Positions 44,645 through 55,862 of a stretch of 64,000 nt of DNA are shown piece by piece. The notes beneath the pieces are model-generated. The model was given only the letters and a program-made list of their open reading frames with translations. It did no database searches and had not been told where the DNA came from. Within the stretch, counting starts at the first letter, position 1. The number at the start of each line of letters is the position of its first letter. Source of the DNA: Rhinopomastus cyanomelas (Eukaryota > Chordata > Aves > Bucerotiformes > Rhinopomastidae); the NCBI GenBank assembly GCA_013400115.1, contig VXBP01008913.1, positions 186,001 through 250,000 on the forward strand. The letters are read 5' to 3'. A program made the translations under genes and the position numbers.

Positions 44645-45020
44645 GAATCACAGAACATTAGGGGTTGGAGGGGACCTCAAAAGACCAGCCAGTCCAATCC
44701 CCCCAGCACAGCAAGGTCACCTAGATCCAGTGGCATAGGAACACATCCAGGCAGGTCTTAAATGTCTCCAGAGAAGGAGACTCCACAACCCCCCTGGGCA
44801 GCCCCTTCCAGGGCTCTGTCATCCTCACCATGAAGAAGTTCCTTCTCACATTGATGTGGAACCTCCTCTGTCCCAGCTCACACCCACTGCCCTTCATCCT
44901 ATCACTAGATGCCCCCGAGCAGAGCCTGGCTCCATCCTCCTGACACCCATCCTTCACATATGTATAGACATTCATGAGGTCACCCCTCAGTCTCCTCTCC
45001 TCCAAGCCGAAGAGACCCAG
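44645..45020 (-). mobile_element. CR1 fragment, main type
   Basis: Tail, RT C-terminal remnant and GAGGTCACCCCTCAGTCTCC in order (minus frame 44721-45095). Confidence 0.9.
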
Positions 45021-45046
45021 GTCTTTTCCAACCAGAATGATTCTAT
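45021..45046 (+). mobile_element. CR1 tail tip, second type
   Basis: GGTCTTTTCCAACCAGAATG then ATTCT: only the extreme 3' end of a plus-strand copy, fused to the minus-strand copy on its left. Confidence 0.55.
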
Positions 45047-46162
45047 TCTCACCAAGGAAGGCAAAGAGCAAGAGCTGTCTCTGCTGCTGTTCCAAGTTCC
45101 TGAATTAATTTAACAGATAGCACAACCCTGCTCAGCAAACACGGAGAAGACCTCAAGACACAACTAACTGAAGACAGAAGGACACAAACTCTAACTGTCA
45201 CGTTCCCAAGGGAAGGGCAGATGATTTTCAGCAGTGATGGGTCACACAACCCTTTATCACTTTCTGTCCTTTTATCTCTTGAGATCCTGCCTCACTTCTC
45301 TCTCTCTCTGCCCCCCTAGTTAGCTCTTAAAAGGAGACAAAGAAAGCAGGAAGGGAAAGCAAATGCCTCTTTTGCATGAACAGGAGCCAGGCAATTTCAC
45401 ATCCCTTCCTGGAGACCCTATTTTTGGTCGCCTGAAGGTTTTCAAGTCAGTGGCCTGCCTAAGCATGCTGCAATGAAAGTGCTGCAGCCAGCTGCCTGCT
45501 CATCTGAAGGGGCTTCCTAGCAATCCTCCGAACAAGCCCCGGGCTAACCACCACCACGGAAAACAAAATGTTCAGATAAAAAGATTCTTTAGGTTGTTTC
45601 CTTATTGCTCTAAGTAGGAAGTCTCCCAGGGCAGCTCAAACTGGCTGCTGGAGTGTTCAGACAATGATCACTCCCAGATGGCCTTGACAGGATGAGCTGA
45701 CTTTAGGAAGCCATTAGGTAGGACAGGCTGGAAATGAATGTAGAGCTCTCTGCTGCAAGGAACAAATCTACTGCTTTTCTGCGACAGAGAACAAAGAATC
45801 TGCTTTTCCTGCCATTAAAGCCATTACTACAGATGTCTATTTTTAACCCGGGCTTCAGAACTGACACTTCACTCCTCTGTCAACCAGCTGCTCAGATTTT
45901 CTCTGCTTTAGTCCTAACAGGGTCTTGCTGACTAGTTTTTCCCTCATTTGAGCCTAACTTGGAAAAGCCAGGACCCCATTCCTTTTCTTTGTGCTTAGGT
46001 GGTGCTTGACTTTGCTTTTTGCCCCCATTTTCACTTCCACTTCCTGAACAACAGGTTTCTTCCATCCCTTTGACTCCCCCATGTCTTAGAAACAGCCTTT
46101 TGCTTCCTCACTCAGAAAAACACTCTGTTGGTGAGGTCGAAGGAAGTGACATTTCTCTCTGA
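45047..46162. other. CR1-free block in YAP1 intron 2
   Basis: About 1.1 kb of unique DNA, one of the longest such stretches in intron 2. Contains CAGATAAA (GATA-like) near 45575, AACCACCACCACGG near 45546 and CATTCC (TEAD-like) near 45976. No coding potential recognised. Candidate regulatory DNA only. Confidence 0.3.
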
Positions 46163-46380
46163 AGATCACAGAACATTAGGGATCGGAAGGGGCATCAAAA
46201 GACCACCCAGTCCAACCCTCTGCCGCAGCAGCATCACCTAGATCCAGTCACAGGATCACAGAACACTAGGAATTGGCATCAAAAGACCACCCAGTCCAAC
46301 CCCCTGCCGCAGCAGCATCACCCTAGATCCAGTCACAGAAACCCCCTGGGCAGCCCCTTCCAGAGCTCTGTCAGCACCTC
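46163..46380 (-). mobile_element. CR1 tail with ~90-bp duplication
   Basis: GATCACAGAACA starts at 46164 and again at 46254, each followed by a tail and GCCGCAGCAGCATCACC. The second copy leads into CCCCCTGGGCAGCCCCTTCC. Shared GCAGCAGCATC in both copies points to duplication of this copy, not two insertions. Confidence 0.85.
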
Positions 46381-46807
46381 AGCTTGTGTCTATCTGACTA
46401 ATAAATCCGATTCAACCACCCTTCTGAGTATCCTGGTACAGAAGGTATCAGAAGCAGTGATTACACAACGTGTTAAGCAGAGAACTTGGTTTAAAACCAC
46501 AGCATTTAAATCACTCACAGTTCTTAAAGTACAACTGCATTTAGAGATTCGGAACAGTTCAGACTTTGCCAGAATTAGCAGCTACCACATCTTATCAACA
46601 GACACAGTGAACTGCTTATCTAGAAACTGCTCTACCCTCCTGCTCGATGCGAAACCAACCACAAACCCACAGCACAGACCTCCGACTATCACTGAAGTCA
46701 GACGGGAGGTTTGTATGTGACAGAAGCTGAAGTTCACAATAAATCCTAAGCAACTTATCACCTCAGTTTGGATCAAATTCATTTCAAGACTGGAATCCAA
46801 ACAGACT

Positions 46808-46995
46808 TCACAGAACCACAGAACAGTAGGGATGGGAAGGGACCTTCAAAGATCATCCAGTCCAATCCCCTGCCAGAGCAGGATCCCCTAGATCCAGTTG
46901 CACAGGAACACATCCAGGCAGGTTTTAAATGTCCCCAGAGCAGGAGACTCCACAACCCCCCTGGGCAGCCCCTTCCAGTGCTCTGCCACCCTCAG
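46808..46995 (-). mobile_element. CR1 fragment, main type
   Basis: Tail and inner segment to CCAGTGCTCTGCCACCCTCA. Confidence 0.85.
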
Positions 46996-47369
46996 TAACA
47001 GAGTCTCCCAAAGTTCTATCCCAAAGATACCAACATACCCCATCCACAGGAAAGACCAGAACACAGGTCACACCAGGAGTTACTTGTGTTTTTTAAAGGC
47101 TAAGAACATAATTATAATCAAGGTCTCCTTCCAACCTAGTCCCTCCCCACTTTCCAAGTTTAGAAACTTCTCCAATCCAAACTTTATGTTTTAATAGCAT
47201 GTGGTGTGTTTTCCTTTTAGGAAGTGAGGCCAGCCCTTAGCAGAAGAGCTCCCTGGTAGTGTTTGCTGAGCATTAGTCAGCACTTCCCTGGGACCCATCC
47301 CTTTCCTCCACTCCCTTTCAGTTCCAAATGCCATCAACTTCCAGCTTTACTTTTTTTGCTGCCTGAAAG

Positions 47370-47765
47370 ATTCACAGAATCACAGAACATTAGGGATTGG
47401 AAGGGACCTTGAAAGATCATCCAGTCCAATCCCCCTGCTGCAGCAGGATCCCCTACACCACGTCACACAGGAACACATCCAGGTGGGTTTTAAACATCTC
47501 CAGAGAAGGAGACTCCACAACCCCTCTGGGCAGCCCCTTCCAGGGCTCTGTCACCCTTACTGGGAAGAAGGTCCTTCTCACATTGATGTGGAACCTCCTG
47601 TGCTCCAGCTCACACCTACCAAACTCCCACGATAGTGAAGAAGCCTTCTTCAGTTGGTCTGGAATATTGTGCCCAGTTCTGGGCTCCTCAGCTCAAGGAA
47701 GACACAGAGCTGCTGGAGAGAGCCCGGCACAGAGGCACAAAGTGATGAAGGCAGTGAGGCATCAG
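47370..47765 (-). mobile_element. CR1 insertion with an inverted 5' part (candidate)
   Basis: 47370-47615 is minus-oriented tail and RT end. After about 25 bp, 47640-47765 is plus-oriented sequence from further 5' in the element (GGAATATTGTGCCCAGTTCT, GCTGCTGGAGAGAGCCC). There is no second tail, which fits twin priming better than two insertions, but the spacer bases are unexplained. Confidence 0.65.
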
Positions 47766-48082
47766 TTTCCCAGTAAACATTGACTTGAGCTGTGGTTCAA
47801 GACTTTACAGTTCCAGGTACTTAATCAGCAACTTCCCCCAGCATTGAGCACGCACAGTTTGGTGGCGGACACGCACTGCTTAGTGTTTGTCTTCAGGGTT
47901 TATCGTGCCATCAGTCCAAGTCACTACACAGGTCACTGTTTCTAACTTTATCTCAAAGCCTTTCTAAAGCAAACTGCTGTATGTTAAAAAGAAATCAATC
48001 TCTTCCTAGATACTGTTGACTCTACTAGTTCTATAAATGGACACATTGCAGCTTCCAGCCAGTCTTTTCTAATACTCTGTTA

Positions 48083-48205
48083 TCACACAATCACTTAACA
48101 CTAGGGACTGGAAGGGATCTCCAAAGAGCATCTAGTCCAATCTCACCGACACAGCAGGATCCCCTGGATCCAGTCACACAGGAACACATCCAGGCAGGTT
48201 TCATC
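48083..48205 (-). mobile_element. CR1 3' tail, main type
   Basis: CACTAGGGACTGGAAGGGAT to CACATCCAGGCAGGTTTC. Confidence 0.85.
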
Positions 48206-48417
48206 TCCATGGAAAACACATTTGCATCCTGAAATGCATCGTAGGCATCAACTGAGAAACAGAAATCAGCAAAAGCTGCAAAAGGCTGAGTTTTACAGTA
48301 AAAAACACATGCAAACTGCACACGAGAAGAGTTCACTTCTCAGTGAGTTATTTTTGAAGTGTTATGCAATTCCCTCTCCTTTTAAAAATCTTGCCCCCCA
48401 AAATAAGAAAAAGGTTC

Positions 48418-48757
48418 CCAAGAGGGACATGGAGCTGCTGGAGAGAGCCCAGCACAGAGCCACAAAGTCAGTGAAGGGAGGGGAGTGTCTCTCAAATGAG
48501 GAAGGGCTGAGGGAGCTGGGGCTCTTGATCCTGGAGAAAAGGAGCCTGAGGGGTGACCCCATGAATGTTGATCAATATGTGAAGGGTGGGTGTCAGGAGG
48601 ATGGAGCCAGGCTCTGCTCAGGGGCATCCTGTGGTAGGCACTCGAGGTCCGTTCCAATCCCTAATGACTGGATCTAGGGGATCCTGCTCTGGCAGGGGGC
48701 CTGGACTGGATGATCCCTCGAGGTCCCTTCCAGCCCCAACGTTCTGTGGCTCTGTGC
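48418..48757 (+). mobile_element. CR1 fragment, main type, internally deleted
   Basis: 48418-48640 runs to CAGGGGCATCCTGTGGTAGG, then a partial tail tip (GAGGTCCGTTCCAATCCC) and a second full tail from GGATCTAGGGGATCCTGC to 48757. The RT C-terminal segment is missing. Confidence 0.8.
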
Positions 48758-49486
48758 AATGTGCCTTCACTGGGTGCAAGGCGGTCGCTCTGTTCTCAGC
48801 AGAGAAAGCCAGCCCTGACTTAGCAGTTCTGCGCACAAAGCTGCCCATTTGCTCCTTGCTCTCCTTGTTTTTGCTTTGCTGATCAAAGGAGTTGCCAAGT
48901 TTTTTTCCCGTTACCATTACAAGGCAGGAAAAACGGCTCTCCTCGGAGAGGCCCCTTGTGGAGGTCACAGAGGTCAGCTCCGCACGCCCCGGAGTCTGCT
49001 GTGATGCTGGAGCGATTGGCTGGCTTCCCCGCAGCTCCCCTGCGCTTCCCCTCCTTCACAATAGTGCGCTGGTTATGGAAACTAAATATGAAAGAACGTG
49101 GTGGGGGAGGAAGGAATTTCTATGGAGACACAGTGGAAAACACTCCCAAGTTCTTCTACTTGTTTGAGCAGGCTGGAAATCTTGCTTTCTAAACCGTTTC
49201 GCCGGCCTTCTGGAAAGCTCAAGTAACAACTGCAGCGGCGAGCGCTCCCTCCCCAACACAAATTCAGAAGGGAAAAGCAAGAGCTGGCTTTTTCTTAGCT
49301 CTGCCAGAAGTTATCCCCCAAGACGTTTACTTGCCCCAAACCTGCATTTAATCAGCTGGAACCCACAAGTCAAACCCTCTTAATGAAGAGACTAAAACGA
49401 AGCCAATAATCGGGATCCTCCAGCTCCTGGGCAGTAGCACAGCAGACACATCTTAAAAGCCTTACAGAGAAAGATGTGAATCATGG
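48758..49486. other. CR1-free block with CpG, YAP1 intron 2
   Basis: About 730 bp of unique DNA containing a CCAAT-box-like GCGATTGGCTGG near 49010 and a CpG stretch near 49200-49240. No exon or RNA gene recognised. Confidence 0.3.
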
Positions 49487-49905
49487 GTTGGAAAAGACCC
49501 TTAGGATCAGCGTCCACCATTCCTAATCCACAAGGTCACCCCTAAACCAGATTCCCAAACACATCTAGGTCACCCCTAAACCAGATCCCCCAACACTACA
49601 TCTAAGTGACTTTTAAACTCATCAGTCCTACTCCACAAGGTCACCCCTAAACCAGATCCCCCAACACTACATCTAAGTGACTTTTAAACTCATCAGTCCT
49701 ACTCCACAAGGTCACCCCTAAACCAGATCCCCCAACACTACATCTAAGTGTCTTTTAAACACTTCCAGGGATGGGGACTCAACCACCACCCTGGGCAGCC
49801 CAGTCCAGGGCCTGACCACTCTCTCCATGAAGAATTTCTTCCTGATGCCCAATCTAAATCTAATCTCCCTGCTGGACCTTGAAGCCCTTCCCTCTGGAAG
49901 CATCA
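49487..49905 (-). mobile_element. CR1 fragment, second type, with internal 71-bp tandem repeat
   Basis: GGTCACCCCTAAACCAGAT occurs at 49534, 49568, 49639 and 49710. The last three are exactly 71 bp apart and nearly identical, carrying ACTACATCTAAGTG and CATCAGTCCTACTCCAC. The first interval (34 bp) is a shortened copy. The element then continues normally to the RT end near 49905. Confidence 0.9.
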
Positions 49906-50277
49906 AAGAGCACCCAAACCAACAGAAGACACTAACAAATGAACAAAACACCCTCCCAAAAGCAGCAAAACCAAGATCCCACCCAAACCTGTACCATGGC
50001 AGATGGCTAGAGTTTGGAACTGTGGGCTTCCAAGTTTGTATGTTAAAGGTTCCGATTGCCGAAATGATGTAACGATGACACAACTGGGCCAAGGAACACT
50101 GCAACCAGTCTCCTCTTTCTGCTTTGTGTAATGCAGGAGGAACTTCCAAGAGAGATTTAAAAAGCAATGCCTTCAAAAAGAGACTTAAAAACATGCCAAT
50201 GCCTGGATGTAGGAGCTGAGCAACACAAGAATCCGTGAAGTCTTGAAACAGGGTTATGTACAGCAGAAACACTCAGG

Positions 50278-50375
50278 GAACCACAGACACTAGGGACTGG
50301 AAGGGACCTCCAAAGATCACCCAGTCCAATCCCCCCACCACAGCAGGATCACCCAGACCAAGTCACACAGGAACC
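50278..50375 (-). mobile_element. CR1 3' tail, main type
   Basis: CACTAGGGACTGGAAGGGAC to CAAGTCACACAGGAACCC. Confidence 0.85.
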
Positions 50376-50561
50376 CAGAGCTACTGCATTTTTTGAGGAA
50401 GATAAAAATCACTAACAACGAACTGAGCTCTTTATCTATCGCAAAATTTGAACTGAAAAGGTTTTGCGTGGCAAAAAGCTTAAATATTTCATTAGCTACC
50501 TCATTTTTGTTTTAGTTGTATCACTAAATGATGGAACCAACAGGTTAATAAACTCATGATT

Positions 50562-50672
50562 TCATGGAACATTAGAGGCTAAAAGATCATCCAGTCCAAT
50601 CCCCCTGCCACAGCAGGACTACCTTGACCAAGCTGCAATGGAAGATGTCCAGGTGGGTTTTAAAGGTCTCCT
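50562..50672 (-). mobile_element. CR1 3' tail, main type
   Basis: Diverged tail (GAACATTAGAGGCTAAAAG) to GTGGGTTTTAAAGGTCTCC. Confidence 0.75.
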
Positions 50673-50935
50673 AGTCTATCAGGCTGGAAGAGAACCCAAG
50701 GATCATCTAGTGCTGAGTGCAGGGGGCAATCACCTCCCTGCTCCTGCTGGGGACACAGTTTCTAATCCAGGGCAGGATACTATTGACCTTCTTGGCTGCT
50801 TGGGCACCCTGCTGGCTCCTATTCAGCCTCATGTCAGTTAGAACCCGCAGGTCCTTCTCTGCCAGACTGCTCTGCAGCCACCCTGCCCCCAGCCTGTAGC
50901 GCTGCAGGGGGTTGTTGTGACCAAGAATCAAACCA
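50673..50935 (-). mobile_element. CR1 internal fragment, older type
   Basis: A tail-like start (CAGGCTGGAAGAGAACCC), then the far upstream segment with GCTGGGGACACAGTTTCT and GTAGCGCTGCAGGGGGTTG, the region well upstream of the RT C-terminus. The join implies an internal deletion. Confidence 0.75.
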
Positions 50936-51646
50936 AAGTGGCTCAGCTTGGTGATTCTGGACCACTCAGGATTTCAGAGTCACTGGGTTACAAGCCTCCA
51001 TCCCTACACGAACACACACACACAAGCCCTGCAAACCAAGAAAGGAGATAACACTTTGATCCAACACCAAGCACCCCAAGCAGTGGCACCCCAAGAGAGT
51101 CATAAAAGACACCCAAACTCTTCATCAATACAGTTAACTCATTTGAAGAAGTGGTGGAGCAGCTGGGCAAGTGGTGGCCCACTTCCTAAGCCTACACTTG
51201 TCGCGTGAGAGCACTATTTATAATGTCACATGCTGGAACGTGTTCCCAAGCTGGCTGAACCTACCAGCTTAATTGACTCAATAGACAATGCTGCATTGTG
51301 AGGACTAATCTTCTCCTACAGGCTACAGCTTCTAAGCCGTGAAAGCTCTTGTACGTGTGGATTTCCTCAGCACGTCCTAAAACCCGAGGGCCTCACGGGC
51401 TCACAGGCAAGCTGCACGGTGTGCACACGCACCGTCTGCGTTCGGGCAGCTACGGCGTTGACCACCACGAAAATTCAGACATCCTTATGCTACCTGAGTC
51501 ATTCTGAAAGTCCACGGGTTTTAAAGAAGATGGAAGCCAGCAGGTTCTTTAAGTTCCTATTTCACACATCCAAGAGTAAGGAGAAGCAGCATCAAGATAC
51601 ATCATGGATCCACACCATGGGATGCAGGGAACAGCAGCTCTCATCG

Positions 51647-51955
51647 AATCATTCAGGTTGGAAAACAAGCTTGGGATCAAGTCCAACCATCAACCCTACT
51701 CCACAAGTTCACCCCTAAACCAGATCCCCCAACACTACATCTAAGCGACTCATCCAGGGATGGGGACTCAGCCACCGCCCTGGGCAGCCCAGTCCAGGGC
51801 CTGACCGCTCTCTCCAGGAAGAATTTCTTCCTGATCTCCAGTCTAAACCTCCCCTTTTGAAGCTTGAAACCCTTCCCTCTGGTTCTTCTGTCACCAGCTA
51901 CCTGTGAGAAGAGACCAGCACCAGCATGTCCACAGTGTCCTTTCAGAGAGCTGAA
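51647..51955 (-). mobile_element. CR1 fragment, second type
   Basis: TCATTCAGGTTGGAAAACAA through GGAAGAATTTCTTCCTGATC to GAGAAGAGACCAGCACCAGC. Confidence 0.9.
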
Positions 51956-52784
51956 TTTTGACCCAAAATTTTGACTAAGCCACCTTATAATATTTCTGTT
52001 TCAAGTTACTTCCCAAAAAAGGTTTTGGAGGTAGAAGGTTTTGGAGTAAAAGATCAACTTCTAATCAGCTTACAGTCTGGGAAGCTGTCAGTTAAGGATC
52101 AATTTAAATCAAGACTGCTCTGAGTGCTAAAGACAGGGGTCTGCTAGGTCCTGCAGCCCATGTTTTATCACACATCTGTTTCTCATCACAACGAGGAGAA
52201 ATGCTTTCAGGAAAAATTAAGAGACCAGAAGATACCAAGACTTGCACAGTAAGACAGGTTCCGTTAGGTAACTACACAGGGAAACGGAACTCAAGTCTCC
52301 CCACATCTGCAAAGCAGCTATTGATGAACTTTAGGAATCGAACCGCAAAACCATCGATGAACTTTGGTTCACACTGTTCAGCCTCTCCTATAACCAGTGT
52401 CAGAAAGCTGAGGTTCAGTATCTTAGGAAGCACCAAGCAATCTCGTGGTGAGGTTGAGGTGGGTTTTTAGATGTCTGTATCACTTTAATATATTTTAAAC
52501 TCTGATAGAGGCACTTGATTTGTTAAAGAAGTGGAAAGTCCATCGCAAACAGCTGCTCTGACCGGCTAGAAATGACAGAACTAGACATGCCAGCTGCAAA
52601 AGCACGGAGACAGAAAGTCAAGCTGAGCATTAAACACATCCAGGTATTTTTCTGTACACACTGGGTGCTTAGTGAGCTTCTGCTTCAGATTTTTCAAGTT
52701 AAAATAAAGACAATTTTATCTGAACTCATTCTTTTCCTTGCTAGCATCTGGACAAGACAGAACTCGACAAGAAGGGTCTTGATT
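51956..52784. other. CR1-free AT-rich block, YAP1 intron 2
   Basis: About 830 bp of unique, AT-richer DNA. No exon, RNA gene or repeat recognised. Confidence 0.4.
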
Positions 52785-53443
52785 CACCCGCTTTACTCTG
52801 CTCTTGTAAGAACCCTCATCTTGGGCCCCTCACAGAATCACAGAATATGGGAAGGGACCTCAAAAGATCATCTAGTCCAAGAATCATAGACTCATTAGGG
52901 ATTGGAAGGGACCTTGAATGATATCTAGTCTAATCCCCCTGCCACAGCAGGATTGTCTAGATCAAGTCACACCCAGGCAAGAAGGACACAGAACTGTTGG
53001 AGAGAGTCCTGCACAGAGCCACAGAGGTGATGGAGTGGAACGTCTCCCTGATGAGGAAAGGCTGAGGGAGCTGGGGCTCTTTAGCCTGGAAAAGAGAGAC
53101 TGTGAGGTGATCTCATTCATGTTGATCTATATGTGAAGGGTGACTGTCAAGAGGATGGAGCCAGGCTCTGCTCAGTGTCATCCAATGATAGGACAAGGGG
53201 CAGTGGGTGTCAGCTGGAGCAGGTTCCACATCAATATGAGAAGGAACTTCTTCCCAGTGAGGGTGACAGAGCCCTGGAAGGGGCTGCCCAGGGAGGCTGT
53301 GGAGTTTCCACCTCTGGAGATGTTTAAAACCCACCTGGACATGGCCCTGTGTGACTGGATCTAGGTGATCCTGCTGTGGCAGGGGGATTGGGCTGCATGA
53401 TCTTTCAAGGTCCCTTCCAATCCCTAATGTTCTGTGATCCATC
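52785..53443 (+). mobile_element. CR1 element, main type, split by a minus-strand tail
   Basis: 52785-52832 is the 5'-ward segment (TTTACTCTGCTCTTGTAAGA, ATCTTGGGCCCCT). It resumes at 52976 with AAGAAGGACACAGAACTG and reads through RT end and tail to 53443. The split point lies close, in element coordinates, to the one at 43100. Confidence 0.85.
52833..52975 (-). mobile_element. CR1 tails nested in a plus-strand CR1
   Basis: Two consecutive complemented tails: a partial one (CACAGAATATGGGAAGGGAC) and a longer one (CATTAGGGATTGGAAGGGAC) ending CAAGTCACACCCAGG. Probably a tandem tail similar to 43101-43402. Confidence 0.8.
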
Positions 53444-53499
53444 TGTGATGTGTGATCCATCTGTGATGTCCCCACCATCAGAAGGGCACAGCAATCCAC

Positions 53500-53945
53500 A
53501 GGAGGTCATAAGGACGATCCAAGGGCTGGAGCACCTTTCCTACCAAGACAGGCTGAGGGAGCTGGTGTTGTTGAGCCTAGGGAAGAGACAACTCCAGGGG
53601 GAAGTCGTAGCTGCCTTCCAGTGCCTGAACAGAACACAGAAGGTGGCTGCACAGAGACTTCTCCCAAGGGGATCTAGTGACAGACAAGGGGAAATGGTTT
53701 GAAACTGAAGAAGAGGAGGTTCAGACCAGATCTTAAGAAGTTGTTCTTCAGCACAAGGGTAGAGAGACTATAGAACTGATTGCCCAGACACACTGTGGCT
53801 GCCCCGTCCCTGGAGGTGTTCAAGGCCACGTTGGATGAGGCTTTGAACAACTACTTCTGTTTGAGAGCCACCTCTGCCCAGGGCAGAAGGGTTGGAGCAG
53901 CTGATCTCTAAGGTCCCTTCCAACCACCCTATGATGATTCTTTCA
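53500..53945 (+). mobile_element. CR1 fragment, older type
   Basis: GGGCTGGAGCACCTTTCCTA, GAACTGATTGCCCAGACAC, and tail AAGGTCCCTTCCAACCACCC. Same type as 19215-19410, longer. Confidence 0.85.
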
Positions 53946-54647
53946 CTTTTAAGTGTCAATACCCAACCACAAGTCAGCCTTCAAAGGATGATTCAAGCAG
54001 ATATGACATTTCTTGGCTGCAGCAGTCATGAGAGACATTGCTGGGCACGCTGCTTCCAGCACGCCGCCGATAAAACCCGTTTCAGACAGTCTGCTCTATC
54101 TCCTGCCTCCGTAACTCCAGCTGCAAACACCCTTCTGAACCAAAGGAGGGTTAAATTAACAACCATCACATCTTCCCTCAGTAATGTGACTACTCCTAAT
54201 TTTCCCACACAGCGGGCAGGCGTCAGGTTTGTACTGTAGGAGGACACAACAGCTTGGCAAAAACAACCTTCTACTCCCTTCCACAGCACACTGAAGGGCA
54301 TCGGTCCCATCTGTTTCACTTCCCTCTGATCCTCACACAACCACCACTGCTCAACCCCAGTGTGAAAAGTTAAGATAAGTTAAAGCATTAAAAAATGGCC
54401 TCTGGAAGGGAACCCCACGTTGGAAAGATGCTCCTCCAGCTGCCACGGGGTCTAAGGGTATTTTGACAAGAGTGCAGTTACGCTGCTGCTAGAGCAGGTC
54501 TTGCTCTCCACCTCTTGCCAGGGTAACACTGCTTTAAATTACTGCTTTTGTTGTGAAGGGCACCCTCGGGCAGGCATCAGGTTTATACTCATTTCAGCAC
54601 CGAGCGTGGATTTCCCCACACCATTCAGTTCCAGCTTCTCAGTGTTC

Positions 54648-54857
54648 ACAGAATCACAGAACGTTAGGGACTGGGAGGGACCTCGAAAGATCATCCAGTC
54701 CAATCCTCCTGCCACAGCAGGATCCCCTAGATCCAGTCATTAGGGATTAGAAGTGACCTCAAAAAATCATCCAGTCCAACCCCCCTGCCACAGCAGGATC
54801 CCCTAGATCCAGTCTCACAGGAACATGTCCAGGTGGGTTTGAAATGTCTCCAGAGGA
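54648..54857 (-). mobile_element. CR1 fragment with duplicated tail
   Basis: TTAGGGA recurs at 54664 and 54740 (76 bp apart). Both copies are followed by CCAGTCCAA and GCAGGATCCCCTAGATCCAG. It ends at CTCCAGAGG, where the plus-strand copy 54856-55160 begins. Confidence 0.85.
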
Positions 54858-55160
54858 GGCTGAGGGGTGACCTCATTAACGTTGATAAATATGTGAAGGG
54901 TGGGTGTCAAGAGGATGGAGCCAGGCTCTGCTCAGTGGCATGTAAGGACAAGGGGCCATGGGTGTGAGCTGGAACTTCTTCCCAGTGAGAGTGACAAAGC
55001 CCTGGCATAGGCTGCCCAGGTGGAATCTCCACCTCTGGAGATGTTTAAAACCCACCTGGATGTGTTCCTGTGTGACTGGATCTAGGTGATCCTGCTGTGG
55101 CAGGGGGATTGGACTGGAGGATCTTTCAGGTCCCTCCCAATACCTAATGCTCTGTGAGTT
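54856..55160 (+). mobile_element. CR1 fragment, main type, head-to-head with neighbour
   Basis: Starts GAGGCTGAGGGGTGACC directly at the 5' end of the minus-strand copy, sharing a few bases (AGAGG) at the join. It runs to a tail ending TAATGCTCTGTGAG. Part of the RT end is deleted. Confidence 0.85.
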
Positions 55161-55862
55161 TCTTTCTTACCCACTGTGAGTACAGCAGGGTGAACAAGAG
55201 GCTCAGAGAGGAGCTGGATGCACCTCTCTGCTGTGAACACGCACGCTGAAACTATTTGCTCTATCATCATGCAGCAAGAAAGTTAATTAAAGCACACTGA
55301 AAGTTTACTTTAGTTTTACACAGGCTAGCAGTTGAACCAGGCTGGTCAACTGGAAGAACAAGTCATAAATCAAAAAGGAGCTGTGCACAGCAAGGAACCA
55401 CTCCACTTTTTATTCTGGTGTTTGAGATGAACTGCAACTGCAGCAGCTATTTACATAAGGAACTCTCAGAGATGATTTTTTAAAAAGCACTGAACTTTGG
55501 AAAACTTATAAAATACTACTGCTTCTTCACTCTTCTAAATGTTTAAGAGAGTATCTGAAGGCAGACAATGGTGCAGGCTTGCATTCTTCTTCAGTATCAG
55601 TTCCTCCAAGAATAAACCATGACAAATTCCTTCACTAGCAGACCTGTACCTACATGTTTGCTGCTTTCATGTTTCCCCACATCAAATCCTGCTGGTCAGG
55701 CACTCAGCACTCATCATCCTGTTTCGCCTACGGCAAACAAAACAGCCACCTGCATTTCCTGAGTGAAAAACACAGCACAAAACAAGCCTGTCCCTCCTCT
55801 TAGGCTTTTATGTCAGACCTCTCTTAGCTATAGGCAACACAGCAGTAGCAGGTTAGTTTTCA
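55161..55862. other. CR1-free AT-rich block, YAP1 intron 2
   Basis: About 700 bp of unique AT-rich DNA with TTTTTTAAAAAG near 55477. No gene recognised. Confidence 0.4.
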
